A model generated the notes under the pieces. That model did no database searches and was not told the origin of the DNA. It saw only the letters and a program-made list of their open reading frames with translations. DNA of 64,000 nt from Verrucomicrobiia bacterium (GTDB lineage Bacteria; Verrucomicrobiota; Verrucomicrobiia; Limisphaerales; UBA9464): positions 1-64,000 of the forward strand of contig JAHCBB010000014.1 of NCBI GenBank assembly GCA_019634635.1, in the 5' to 3' direction. The position numbers were made by a program, and so were the translations under genes. Below, one piece after another: positions 46,657-54,740 of the stretch. Position 1 is the stretch's first letter. Each line of letters starts with the position of its first letter.

Positions 46657-46963
46657 GGGGTCGCATCTAACCAATGACAATTGCTCTCCAAGCCGGGTGC
46701 CATGGCGGGAACTCCTGGGGTGGTTGGACAGCGCGGCGCGGAAAGGGGTCGCGGCCTGGGCTGCAGCAGCAGAGTCGAGTTCCAGGATCTCCCGGAGCAC
46801 CACCGCCCCGTCGCTGCTCCTCGCCCGGGATTCACGCCCCCCATCAACTCCCGCGCGCGCTGTTCCAGGAAACCACCGATTTGCTGTCGCCACCCGCCGC
46901 GTCCTGATGCTGCGCAAAAGGACCCGGATCCAGCCTAAGATATCAACAGTTTGGATGCACCCC
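46657..46963 (+). repeat. MITE-like element, copy D (full length, about 307 bp)
   Basis: This is the most complete copy. The left terminus GGGGTCGCATCTAA lies at 46657-46670. The right end, TTGGATGCACCCC at 46951-46963, is a slightly decayed form of TTAGATGCGACCCC. There is no transposase inside. The internal sequence shares long identical blocks with copies B and C and, in its right part, with copy A. Its size, inverted ends and lack of coding capacity fit a non-autonomous (MITE-type) element. Confidence 0.75.
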
Positions 46964-47677
46964 GTTGATACCCTTCGCCATCTCAATCTCCGGCGTGGAC
47001 CCGCCACCTTCGCCCCGGCCCGATCCCCACCCCCCTCAAGCCTCCGCTCTGCAGCCTCTGGTCTCCGTCCCTCAGGGCGACGATCCCGCGTCTCTCCGCG
47101 ACGGCGAGTTCTTGATCGAGATCTGCCCGAGGCCGAACTAAGAGCAAGTCCTCACCGACTGAAGCCCGCTCAGCCGATGGACGCCGGCCTGCCAGCGACA
47201 CATTGGAATCAGTTAGTGCACTGGGATCCCTGCCCCCTCTGGCGGCCTTCGACAGCCACTCGACCCGCTCCCGTCTCGAAGAAGCTTCGCCGTTAAGGTG
47301 ACAGGTTCAAAAAGATCTCCGCGCAGCTCCACTCAGACTGCGGCCACCAGCATGATCCGGTATCCGTTCGCGGCCGCCCCTGCTGCCGGTTTCTGCTTCA
47401 GCTCCGCAAAGTAGCAACAAAGGGACAGACAGGTCATCGGTGGCTCCCATCGTTCCCGTACGCGAGTGTAGTCCCCACAGGCCCGGCTCCTGGTTGCGCG
47501 GACGGCTCGGCAGGAGCCTCTCCCCACCGGGCCAACCACCGGCGGCACGCGCCGATCATCCCACCCACCCGGACCCATCGCGTCCGAGACATCTGAAGTG
47601 GGCGCCCGGGCATCCGCACCCAGACCCCAAATCCAATTTCACCTGACACGTCCACGATCTTCCGGTAGCCACGTCGG
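46964..47677. other. Intergenic region, possible repetitive remnant
   Basis: 714 bp without a convincing gene. The stretch 47440-47545 reads on the minus strand as GEAPAEPSAQPGAGPVGTTL, a pattern I associate with repetitive extragenic sequences in PVC genomes. The stretch 47085-47145 reads SLRDGEFLIEICPRPN then stop and could be a tiny gene remnant. Neither is certain. Confidence 0.3.
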
Positions 47678-50380
47678 ATGCACCATAACGCGCGGAGGCT
47701 GGTGGGACGGATTCATTGGCTGCACCTATGCGCCGTGGTGCTGCTGATGTTGTTGGGAAGTCTCCGGGCGGAGGAATGGCTGGCCGGACTCCAATGCCGC
47801 CATTGCGAGCGGCTCCTCGCGGCCGCACCCGAGGGACCCGCCAGCGGACGTCACTATGCGCCCGACCGGACCGCCGACATCACCCATCTGGCCATTGATG
47901 TCACCCCGAACTTCAGCACCCGCACCCTCCGGGCGACGACCACGTTGCAGTGCCTTCCGGTGGCGCGCCCGATGACCGAACTCGCCCTCGACGCCGTGGA
48001 CCTGGGGCTTGACTCAGTGGAATCCAGCGCACCGGTGGCCGGTTGGGCGTACGACGATGCCCGTCTGGTCCTCACCTTCGCGCCTCCGGTGCCCCTCGGC
48101 ACCGAGGTCACCGTGACGGTCCGCTACCACGCCTCCCCGCGGCAGGGCCTGTACTTCCGGACTCCCGCCCAGGGCTACCGCGAAGGGGACACCCACCTCT
48201 GGACCCAGGGCGAACCGGTGGAGGCGCGGCATTGGTTTCCCTGCTTCGACGCGCCCAATGAACGCTTTACCAGCGAAATCATCTGCCGCCTGCCGGATGG
48301 CATGAAGGCGCTTGCCAATGGGCGGTTTGCGGGAACGGAACGCGATGCCGTGACCGGACTGACGGCGCATCGCTGGGTCCAGGACCAGCCGCATGTCGCG
48401 TACCTCGTCTGCCTGGTGGCCGGCCACTTTTCCACCCTGGAGGATCGCCACGGCGGGATTCCCCTGGCCTTTCACACCCCGCCGTCGCGCATTGCCGCCG
48501 CGACCAATTCATTCCGGGGCACGGCGGCGATGATGGCGTTCTTCGAGCAGGAGCTCGGGGTGCCCTACCCGTGGGCCAAGTACGACCAGGTGGTCGTGGA
48601 TGACTTCACGGCGGGTGGCATGGAAAACACAAGCCTCACCACGCTCTCCCACCACACGCTGTTCACCGATGCGTTCGAAAACACCCGCAGCAGCCGCGGC
48701 CTCGTCGCGCATGAACTGGCCCACCAGTGGTTCGGCGACCTCGTGACGTGCAAGGACTGGAGCCACCTGTGGCTCAACGAGGGATTCGCCACGTATTACG
48801 ACGCGCTCCAGGCACGTCACGCATTGGGCGAGGATGAGTTCCGCCTGCTGATGCGCGGTAATCTCAAGGCGGTCCTGGCCGCCCGCGAGGACCGCACCCC
48901 GATCGTCTGGAGGCAGTACGCCAGCCCCATGGAGCAATTCGGGTACCGGGCCTATCCCAAGGGCGCCTGGATCCTCCACATGCTCCGCCACCAGCTCGGC
49001 GACGACCTGTATCGCCGATGCGTCCAGACCTACCTGGAGCGGCACGCCGGCGGCCACGTGGTCACGGGCGACCTGGTCCGGGTGTTCGAGGACGTTTCCG
49101 GACGCTCCTGGGACGCCTTCTTTGACCAGTACGTCTATCACGCCCGCCACCCGGAGTTGAAGGTTGAGTATTCGTGGAATGAGGCGGTCCGGCAGGCCGG
49201 CATCCGGGTGCTCCAGACGCAGGAGGTCAACGACCGGGTGCTCCTCTTCGACGTGCCCCTGACCGTGAGGTTTGAGGTCGCGGGCACGACGGTGGATCAC
49301 GTGTTGCGGGTTCATCGCAAACAGGAGGAATATCAGATTCCCCTGCCCTCCCAGCCCGAAACCGTCCGGGTGGATCCCGACCTCGCACTACTGGCCGACA
49401 TCCGGTTCGAGCCGCCGCGTGCGATGCTGCGTCCGATCCTGGCGGCTTCCCATGACGTGGTGGGCCGGCTGCGCGCCGTCGAATCGCTGGGCCAGCGAAA
49501 GGACGACGAGGCGATCCAGGAGCTTGGCCGGGTGCTGCGTGAAGACCCCTTCCACGGCGTCCGCAGCGACGCGGCGCAGGTGCTTCGCGAGACGGGATCC
49601 GACGCCGCCCTGGAGGCGCTGCTGGCGGCGCGGGAACAGCCGGATGCCCGCGTGCGCCTTGCCGTATTCAATGCCCTTGCCGGCTTCTATCGCCCGCAGG
49701 TTCGGGACGCCCTCCTGGAGGCGCTGGGCCGGGAGTCCAATCCCGCCATCGCCGCGGCCCTGCTCCGCGGGTTGGGCGCCTATCCGGACCCGGCGGTCCG
49801 CGGCCGCCTGGAACCCGAGCTTCAGGGAACCTCCCACGACGACATCCGGCTGCAGGCCGCCCTGTCCGCGCTACGCAGTCACGGAGATCCCGCGGCGGTG
49901 GCGGCGGTGCGGGCGGCCATCGTGAGCCATGGGACGGCGTGGCAGGCCGAGGCCCTGGCAACCGCGATGGACACCGTCGCAACGCTCGACCGGGAGGCCG
50001 TGGATCGTTCCGGCACGCGCGACCTCCTGTTGGCGCACCTGGACCATCCGAAACGCACGGTTCAGCTGGCAGCGATCCGCGGACTGGGAACCTTGGGGGA
50101 TCCGGTGGCCATCGGACCGCTGCAAACCGTGGCCGGTACGGTCCGAGGGGAACCCGGCGTCTCCACGGCGGCGACGCAGGCCGTCCGGGACCTGCGGGAG
50201 AAGCGTCCGGCCTCTGCCGACCTCGGGGAATTGCGCCGCGAAGTGATGTCATTGCAGCAGGACAACCGGTCGCTCCGCGACGACCTGGAAAAGCTGCGCA
50301 AAACGCTGGAGACCCGCACCTCCGCTCCGCCCCCGCCCTCCTCCGAGCGCCGTCCAACGTCCCGTCGCGGCATGCCCTAG
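47678..50380 (+). CDS. M1 family metalloaminopeptidase with HEAT-like C-terminus
   Basis: A 900-aa zinc peptidase. A signal peptide (residues about 12-31, HWLHLCAVVLLMLLGSLRA) is followed by a short Cys-containing segment (LQCRHCERLL) and the M1 N-terminal beta domain. The substrate motif GGMEN lies at residues 313-317. The zinc site is HELAH at 345-349 (His345, Glu346, His349) with Glu368 in WLNEGFATYY; the spacing is standard for gluzincins. Residues about 590-840 form HEAT/PBS-lyase-like repeats (RAVESLGQRKDDEAIQELGR, AALLRGLGAYPDPAVRGRLE). The extreme C-terminus is a short coiled coil (LRREVMSLQQDNRSLRDDLE). It trims N-terminal residues from peptides, probably in the periplasm. It stands alone, convergent with the ruvC operon. 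Confidence 0.95.
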   Translation: MHHNARRLVGRIHWLHLCAVVLLMLLGSLRAEEWLAGLQCRHCERLLAAAPEGPASGRHYAPDRTADITHLAIDVTPNFSTRTLRATTTLQCLPVARPMTELALDAVDLGLDSVESSAPVAGWAYDDARLVLTFAPPVPLGTEVTVTVRYHASPRQGLYFRTPAQGYREGDTHLWTQGEPVEARHWFPCFDAPNERFTSEIICRLPDGMKALANGRFAGTERDAVTGLTAHRWVQDQPHVAYLVCLVAGHFSTLEDRHGGIPLAFHTPPSRIAAATNSFRGTAAMMAFFEQELGVPYPWAKYDQVVVDDFTAGGMENTSLTTLSHHTLFTDAFENTRSSRGLVAHELAHQWFGDLVTCKDWSHLWLNEGFATYYDALQARHALGEDEFRLLMRGNLKAVLAAREDRTPIVWRQYASPMEQFGYRAYPKGAWILHMLRHQLGDDLYRRCVQTYLERHAGGHVVTGDLVRVFEDVSGRSWDAFFDQYVYHARHPELKVEYSWNEAVRQAGIRVLQTQEVNDRVLLFDVPLTVRFEVAGTTVDHVLRVHRKQEEYQIPLPSQPETVRVDPDLALLADIRFEPPRAMLRPILAASHDVVGRLRAVESLGQRKDDEAIQELGRVLREDPFHGVRSDAAQVLRETGSDAALEALLAAREQPDARVRLAVFNALAGFYRPQVRDALLEALGRESNPAIAAALLRGLGAYPDPAVRGRLEPELQGTSHDDIRLQAALSALRSHGDPAAVAAVRAAIVSHGTAWQAEALATAMDTVATLDREAVDRSGTRDLLLAHLDHPKRTVQLAAIRGLGTLGDPVAIGPLQTVAGTVRGEPGVSTAATQAVRDLREKRPASADLGELRREVMSLQQDNRSLRDDLEKLRKTLETRTSAPPPPSSERRPTSRRGMP

Positions 50381-50407
50381 CCGGCCCTCAAACGAACATC
50401 ACGGAAG

Positions 50408-50914
50408 TCACAAGGGCTTCCGCCCCGGTGCGGTCCGGCGCCGCGACTCGTTGCCGAACGCCAGGGCCAGGGCGAGGGCGTCGGCGGCATCGGCATCCGG
50501 CACTTCCGCCAGCCCAAGCAGGCGCTGCACCATTTTCGCCACGGCAATCTTTTGCGCCCCGCCGTAACCCACGATCGCGAGCTTCACCTGGCGGGGCGCC
50601 ACCTCATACACGGGAATTTCCGCCGCCCCCACCGCCGACAACGCCGCCCCCCGGGCCTCGCCCATGGTAATCGCCGTCTTGAGGTTCTGCGCAAAGAACA
50701 GCCCCTCGACGACACACACCCGGGGCTGATGCCGCGCGATCAGATCCCGGACCACCGTGGCGATCCGGCCCAGGCAGCGGCTCCGGGTCCAACCCGGTGG
50801 ACACCGGATCGTCTCTTGATGCAGGGCCGACGGTCCGGCGGTCCCAAAATCCACGATCCCAAGTCCGGTGCCCCGGAGCGAGGGATCAATGCCCAACACC
50901 CGCCGGCAGTCCAC
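50408..50914 (-). CDS. ruvC: Crossover junction endodeoxyribonuclease RuvC
   Basis: Holliday-junction resolvase. The RNase-H-fold catalytic acids are visible in RRVLGIDPSLRGTGLGIVDF (Asp), VCVVEGLFFAQNLKTAITMG (Glu) and VPDADAADALALALA (two Asp). Starting at the GTG at 50914 gives 168 aa, the usual family length, with VDCRRVLGIDPS at the N-terminus. An ATG at 51049 would add 45 residues of low-complexity Gly/Pro/Arg sequence and would lie 6 bp after the DUF420 gene, so it cannot be excluded. RuvC acts with RuvAB in recombination repair. ruvA and ruvB are not in the window. It sits at the tail of the oxidase operon, an unusual place. Confidence 0.93.
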   Translation of the reverse strand: MDCRRVLGIDPSLRGTGLGIVDFGTAGPSALHQETIRCPPGWTRSRCLGRIATVVRDLIARHQPRVCVVEGLFFAQNLKTAITMGEARGAALSAVGAAEIPVYEVAPRQVKLAIVGYGGAQKIAVAKMVQRLLGLAEVPDADAADALALALAFGNESRRRTAPGRKPL

Positions 50915-51055
50915 GGGCGGTGCGGACGGACCGGGCGCTGGCGAGGCTCCGGGACGCCGGCCCGAGAGCCGTCCCTGGAGGACCGAAAAATCCTTGGGAG
51001 AAATTCCCACGAGTCCGGCGAATCCTACCGCTCCCGGACGCCGCGTCACCGGGAT

Positions 51056-51523
51056 TCATCCGCCGGCGACTCCCGCAGCGGTGGCCTGTGGAAAGATCCG
51101 GTACAGGAGCAGGTAGATGACCACGCCGGTAAACGATACATAGAGCCAGATGGGCAGCGTCCAGCGCGCGATGCGGCGGTGCCGGTCAAATTCGCCACGG
51201 AGCGCCCGGAATAAGGTCACGCCCACCAGAGGCAGGATCACAAAGGCCCCGGCCAGATGGGTCACGAGAATTGCCAGATAGACCGGACGAAACCACGCGG
51301 GATCCACGAACGCCGTGTGGGCGCGTCCATGCAGCCGCTGCATCTGGAAATGATACCAGAGGTAGCAGGCCAGAAAGGCGGTGGAACTGAGCAACGCCGC
51401 CACCATGCAGGTGCGGTGCGCCTCCCGCCGCCCGCGACGGATGCACACCCATCCCGCGGCGAGCAGCATGGCGCTGAGGGCGTTCAGCGAGGCGTTCAGG
51501 GGCGGAGAATCGGCAAGATTCAT
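51056..51523 (-). CDS. DUF420 (CtaM-like) membrane protein
   Basis: A 155-aa protein with four transmembrane helices. LNALSAMLLAAGWVCIRRG, AHRTCMVAALLSSTAFLACY, RPVYLAILVTHLAGAF and LPIWLYVSFTGVVIYLLLYR match the DUF420 family. HRTCM, YHFQ and THLAGA carry the conserved His residues. Relatives such as CtaM/YozB are needed for assembly of heme-copper oxidases in Firmicutes. The ATG at 51523 overlaps the sco1 stop by 4 bp. Its place in the oxidase operon supports an oxidase maturation role. Confidence 0.88.
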   Translation of the reverse strand: MNLADSPPLNASLNALSAMLLAAGWVCIRRGRREAHRTCMVAALLSSTAFLACYLWYHFQMQRLHGRAHTAFVDPAWFRPVYLAILVTHLAGAFVILPLVGVTLFRALRGEFDRHRRIARWTLPIWLYVSFTGVVIYLLLYRIFPQATAAGVAGG

Positions 51524-52131
51524 GGCCAGGATTCCCGACGCAGACGCTCGGCGAGTTCCACGACCCGGGACTCCGAACCGGGTTCCTCGGACTGAACCAC
51601 GGAGCGAATGCGTCCGCTGCGGTCGAGAAGGACGTAGTTTCCGGAGTGGATGAACCGATCGTCGAGCCTTGGACTCACCTCGCCGGTGTCGAGCACTGTG
51701 AAGAGAAGGTCCTTTTCCGCCACCCGGTACACCTCCGCCTTGGGACCGGTGAGAAACCACCAGCGTTCCGGCAGCGCCCCGTAGCGACTGCCGTACTCCT
51801 TCAACACTGCCGGAGCATCAAACTCGGGATCCGCGGTGAGGGAGATCAACCGAATACCATCACCGGTGGCCTTCTGGATTCGTGCCATCTGCACCGAGAG
51901 GCGGTGACACTGGCCGGGGCAGCGCGAGAAGATCACGTTGGCGATGACCACCGACCCCTGGAGCTGTTCCGGGGACACCGCCGCCCCGAGCTGGTTGGTG
52001 AGCCGGAAGGGACCCAAGGTTCCCAATACGGGCAGTGGAGGCACCGCGAACTGCCTTTGCAGGGCAATCCCGACGAGCGCGATCATGACCGCACCGAACG
52101 CCACCCAGAGCAGTCGCTGAGAGCGCTTCAC
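51520..52131 (-). CDS. SCO1/SenC copper chaperone
   Basis: A 203-aa thioredoxin-fold protein with an N-terminal signal anchor (LLWVAFGAVMIALVGIAL). The copper site is C-P-G-Q-C in NVIFSRCPGQCHRL, with the conserved distal His in RFIHSGNYVLLDRSG, the usual CxxxC...H set of SCO proteins. SCO delivers copper to, or reduces, the CuA site of cytochrome oxidase subunit II. It follows coxB by 60 bp and is coupled to the DUF420 gene, consistent with that job. Confidence 0.93.
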   Translation of the reverse strand: MKRSQRLLWVAFGAVMIALVGIALQRQFAVPPLPVLGTLGPFRLTNQLGAAVSPEQLQGSVVIANVIFSRCPGQCHRLSVQMARIQKATGDGIRLISLTADPEFDAPAVLKEYGSRYGALPERWWFLTGPKAEVYRVAEKDLLFTVLDTGEVSPRLDDRFIHSGNYVLLDRSGRIRSVVQSEEPGSESRVVELAERLRRESWP

Positions 52132-52191
52132 GATCAGAGCCGGACAGCCGTCCGGAGCGGATGGTCGCAGGCCACCCGCACCAACACGGAC

Positions 52192-52968
52192 CTACTCAAA
52201 GCTGATGGCTCCGCCGGCCGCCGCCTTCTCGGCATACCAGGTCGCATATTCCTCCGCACTCACCACGCGGAACTCCCCTTTCATTCCTGAGTGGAGGTTT
52301 CCGCAGAGCTGGGCACAGATGATCATGTAGTCCCCCGTCTCCACAGGCCTGAAATGCACAGGAATTGTGAGGCCGGGGATGGCATCCTGGGTCACGCGCA
52401 TTCGGGGAAGTTTGAAGCAATGGATGACATCCATGGAGGACACCCTGCAGATGACATCCCGGTTCACCGGAAGCACAAACGGCTCCCGAAGACAGACCAC
52501 GTCGTCCTGGCCGTCCTCATCCTTGGGATCCAACCCGAACGGGTTGGAGCCCGCGAACTCGATGTCCTGACGCCCCCACTTGCCATCCGGTCCGGGATAA
52601 TGGGCGTTCCAGGCAAACTGCTGCGCCATGATGTGCACCTCGATCGGGTCGGTCTCCGGGTTCCCGGTGGCGACCGGGAACTGATCCACGGCCTTGGCCC
52701 AGAGGGGCACTGCAAACCCCAGCAGCAGCAGCACCTCCACCGCCGCGACACCGACCTCGGCGTAGGTGGAAAAATGCGAGCGCGCACCCACGTGGTCGGC
52801 CCGTGGGTTGGCAGACCCCCGGAAACGCCAAAGCGCCACCAGAAAGTACCCCAGCCAGCCGACGAAGAGCACCGCCATCAGGAGGTGCAAGTAGAGCATC
52901 AGGTTGTCAATGCTGCCGCCGTGGGCCGCCGCGTTGGAGGGGGGAATAAAATAGTTCCAGAAACTCAT
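52192..52968 (-). CDS. coxB: Cytochrome c oxidase subunit II
   Basis: A 258-aa protein with two N-terminal transmembrane helices (LMLYLHLLMAVLFVGWLGYF and VGVAAVEVLLLLGFAVPLW) and a cupredoxin domain. The binuclear CuA ligands are all present: His in SSMDVIHCFKLP, then C-A-Q-L-C-G-N-L-H-S-G-M, giving C-x3-C-x3-H-x2-M. There is no fused cytochrome c domain, unlike many caa3 oxidases, so an external electron donor is needed. The gene lies downstream of coxA-C-D, whereas most clusters begin with coxB. Its start overlaps the upstream small membrane protein gene by 4 bp. Confidence 0.95.
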   Translation of the reverse strand: MSFWNYFIPPSNAAAHGGSIDNLMLYLHLLMAVLFVGWLGYFLVALWRFRGSANPRADHVGARSHFSTYAEVGVAAVEVLLLLGFAVPLWAKAVDQFPVATGNPETDPIEVHIMAQQFAWNAHYPGPDGKWGRQDIEFAGSNPFGLDPKDEDGQDDVVCLREPFVLPVNRDVICRVSSMDVIHCFKLPRMRVTQDAIPGLTIPVHFRPVETGDYMIICAQLCGNLHSGMKGEFRVVSAEEYATWYAEKAAAGGAISFE

Positions 52969-53240
52969 GACTGGGACGAAACGGAATCAGTTTGGGAGGG
53001 AAACCCATCCATCGCCGGATCCTGAATGCGGGCGGCCCGGCGGCAGATGAAGACAAAAAATGACGCGATCAACCCGAGGAGGGTGCCAATGACGACCAGC
53101 AGCGACAGGATCCCGGCATTCATCCCGTGGGCGAGGGGCGAGTCCGTGCGGCCGAAACAGGAGGCGCAGGCTTCCAGCCGGGGCGAGGCCATCACCGCCG
53201 CAAGGGCAACCACGAATGCAGTCTGGAGGAGCCGATTCAC
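52965..53240 (-). CDS. Small exported membrane protein of the oxidase cluster
   Basis: A 91-aa protein with a signal-like first helix (LLQTAFVVALAAVMAS), then the short CASCFGRTDSPLAHGMN segment with two Cys, and one more helix (ILSLLVVIGTLLGLIASFFV). The CxxCFG..DS pattern between two helices recurs, to my recollection, in PVC oxidase clusters. It overlaps both neighbours by 4 bp, indicating tight co-expression. A role in oxidase assembly or metal handling is inferred from context; no named family is recognised. Confidence 0.75.
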   Translation of the reverse strand: MNRLLQTAFVVALAAVMASPRLEACASCFGRTDSPLAHGMNAGILSLLVVIGTLLGLIASFFVFICRRAARIQDPAMDGFPSQTDSVSSQS

Positions 53241-53443
53241 AAGTAGCTGATGTCCTTAAACTTCTTTAGAAACACCCTGCCATAGACGCCCAGGCCGGCG
53301 GCGGCGATCAACCAGACCACCGCCCAGGCGAGGTCGAGCCCCGTGCCCGAGTCGCGATAGTTGCCGAAACACCAGCTTGAAACCACCAGGGCGAGCAGGA
53401 TGGAGACCGAGACGAACACGATGTGGAACGTCTTAAGGGACAT
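53237..53443 (-). CDS. Small membrane protein of the oxidase cluster
   Basis: 68 aa from the ATG at 53443 with two hydrophobic helices (FHIVFVSVSILLALVVSSW and LAWAVVWLIAAAGLGVYG), ending KFKDISYL. It overlaps coxD by 11 bp and the next gene by 4 bp. Size and position suit an accessory or small structural subunit of the oxidase. No family name can be given. Confidence 0.75.
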   Translation of the reverse strand: MSLKTFHIVFVSVSILLALVVSSWCFGNYRDSGTGLDLAWAVVWLIAAAGLGVYGRVFLKKFKDISYL

Positions 53444-53813
53444 ACGAAATCTTGGGCTGGGTCCCCGGGATGGGATCCATGTCCGAGAACAAGATGAGGG
53501 CAACCATCGCCACCGCAAATGCGGCCGTCGTCGCCAACACGAGGTAGATCGCCTTCCGCTCGGACAGGAGATGCATGAAGTAGGCGCAGACCAGAAACGC
53601 CTTCACGGTCGCAATGAAGAGCGCGACCGCGACGGTGAGCGCGACGCTGCTGAACTCCCATTCTCGGGCGAGGACGGTGATCAGGGTGCCGACCAGGAGC
53701 GCGGCCCCCACGGCCCAATAGACCTTCTTGTGGGCGGCGAAGTCATAGTCGTGATGGGCGTGCGCATGGCCCTGGGCCTGCGCGGCGGGGACGGCGTGTT
53801 GGGAATCGCTCAT
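53433..53813 (-). CDS. coxD: Cytochrome c oxidase subunit IV (caa3-type)
   Basis: 126 aa from the ATG at 53813. A His-rich N-terminus (GHAHAHHDYDFAAHKKVYW) is followed by three transmembrane helices, including KAFLVCAYFMHLLSERKAIY, the typical signature of bacterial subunit IV. It stabilises the oxidase complex. It starts 20 bp after coxC. The His-rich N-terminus may bind metal, though this is only suggestive. Confidence 0.85.
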   Translation of the reverse strand: MSDSQHAVPAAQAQGHAHAHHDYDFAAHKKVYWAVGAALLVGTLITVLAREWEFSSVALTVAVALFIATVKAFLVCAYFMHLLSERKAIYLVLATTAAFAVAMVALILFSDMDPIPGTQPKISYVP

Positions 53814-53833
53814 GGAGACGGGGCGCGTTGAGA

Positions 53834-54697
53834 TCAAAGCAGGTAGACGACCGGGAACAGAAAGATCCAGACCAGGTCCACAAAGTGCCAGAACAGTCCA
53901 CCCACCTCGATGCGGTTGGTGAAGCGCTCGGGATCGGTCTTCCACATGCGGGAGCCAATGAACCCGAAGTAGAAGAGCACCAGGGCCCCCCCAAGCACGT
54001 GCAGGCCGTGCAGGAAGGTCATCGTGAAGTAGATCGCAAAAAAGGGATGCGTGGACGGTATGAAGGCCTTGACACTGGCGATCTCCGAGACGGGGATGCT
54101 CCGATCAACGTGATGAACCCCCTCGGCGTGGGCCTTGCGGATGGGGTCTGGAATAGCGTGGCCAACCGGAAACCGAAACCTGTTGGGCACGTCCTCAATC
54201 ACCTTGAGGGTCTCCAGATTGGCCCCCTTCACACTGGCGAGGGTCCAGAACATCGGCGACTTTCCGCTGACATCGAGGTGACCGGTGATTCGCGACCCGT
54301 TGTTCAGCTCAATCACGTAATGCCCAAACTTCTCCTTGTACTCAAAAGTTTTGATGACCAGGAAGCCAAGGGCGCAGGCGATGGTGACCGCCATGAAGCG
54401 CCGGAACCGCACGAAGTCGTTCTGCTTGAGCGCGATCCACGCCATGACAACGGTCACCGAGGAGGTGATGAGAACCGCGGTATTGAACGTACCGATCGGG
54501 ATGTTCAGGAGGCCGTGGGGCCAGGCGAGGGCGACCTCGGGCCAGAATCCCGGCGGGGCCTGGACCCGAAGCAGAATGTAGGTCGAGAAGAACGCCCCGA
54601 AGAGCATGACCTCGGAGGCCAGGAAGAGCCAGATCCCGACCTTGGCGTTGTAGAGTCCGGTGTCGGGCCGGGGTTTGACGGCGTAGGGGATTTCCAT
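53834..54697 (-). CDS. coxC: Cytochrome c oxidase subunit III
   Basis: 287 aa from the ATG at 54697. The first helices (GIWLFLASEVMLFGAFFSTY, with the conserved Glu) and the last two (MTFLHGLHVLGGALVLFYFG, GGLFWHFVDLVWIFLFPVVY) match subunit III. About 85 residues between helices 4 and 5 form a soluble insert (HYVIELNNGSRITGHLD through the region before IPSTHPFFAIYF), longer than in canonical subunit III. It follows coxA by 43 bp. Subunit III supports proton uptake and stability. Confidence 0.93.
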   Translation of the reverse strand: MEIPYAVKPRPDTGLYNAKVGIWLFLASEVMLFGAFFSTYILLRVQAPPGFWPEVALAWPHGLLNIPIGTFNTAVLITSSVTVVMAWIALKQNDFVRFRRFMAVTIACALGFLVIKTFEYKEKFGHYVIELNNGSRITGHLDVSGKSPMFWTLASVKGANLETLKVIEDVPNRFRFPVGHAIPDPIRKAHAEGVHHVDRSIPVSEIASVKAFIPSTHPFFAIYFTMTFLHGLHVLGGALVLFYFGFIGSRMWKTDPERFTNRIEVGGLFWHFVDLVWIFLFPVVYLL

Positions 54698-54740
54698 GGA
54701 ATCAGGAAGGCGGATGCGGGATGTGCGTACGGCGGCGGGC

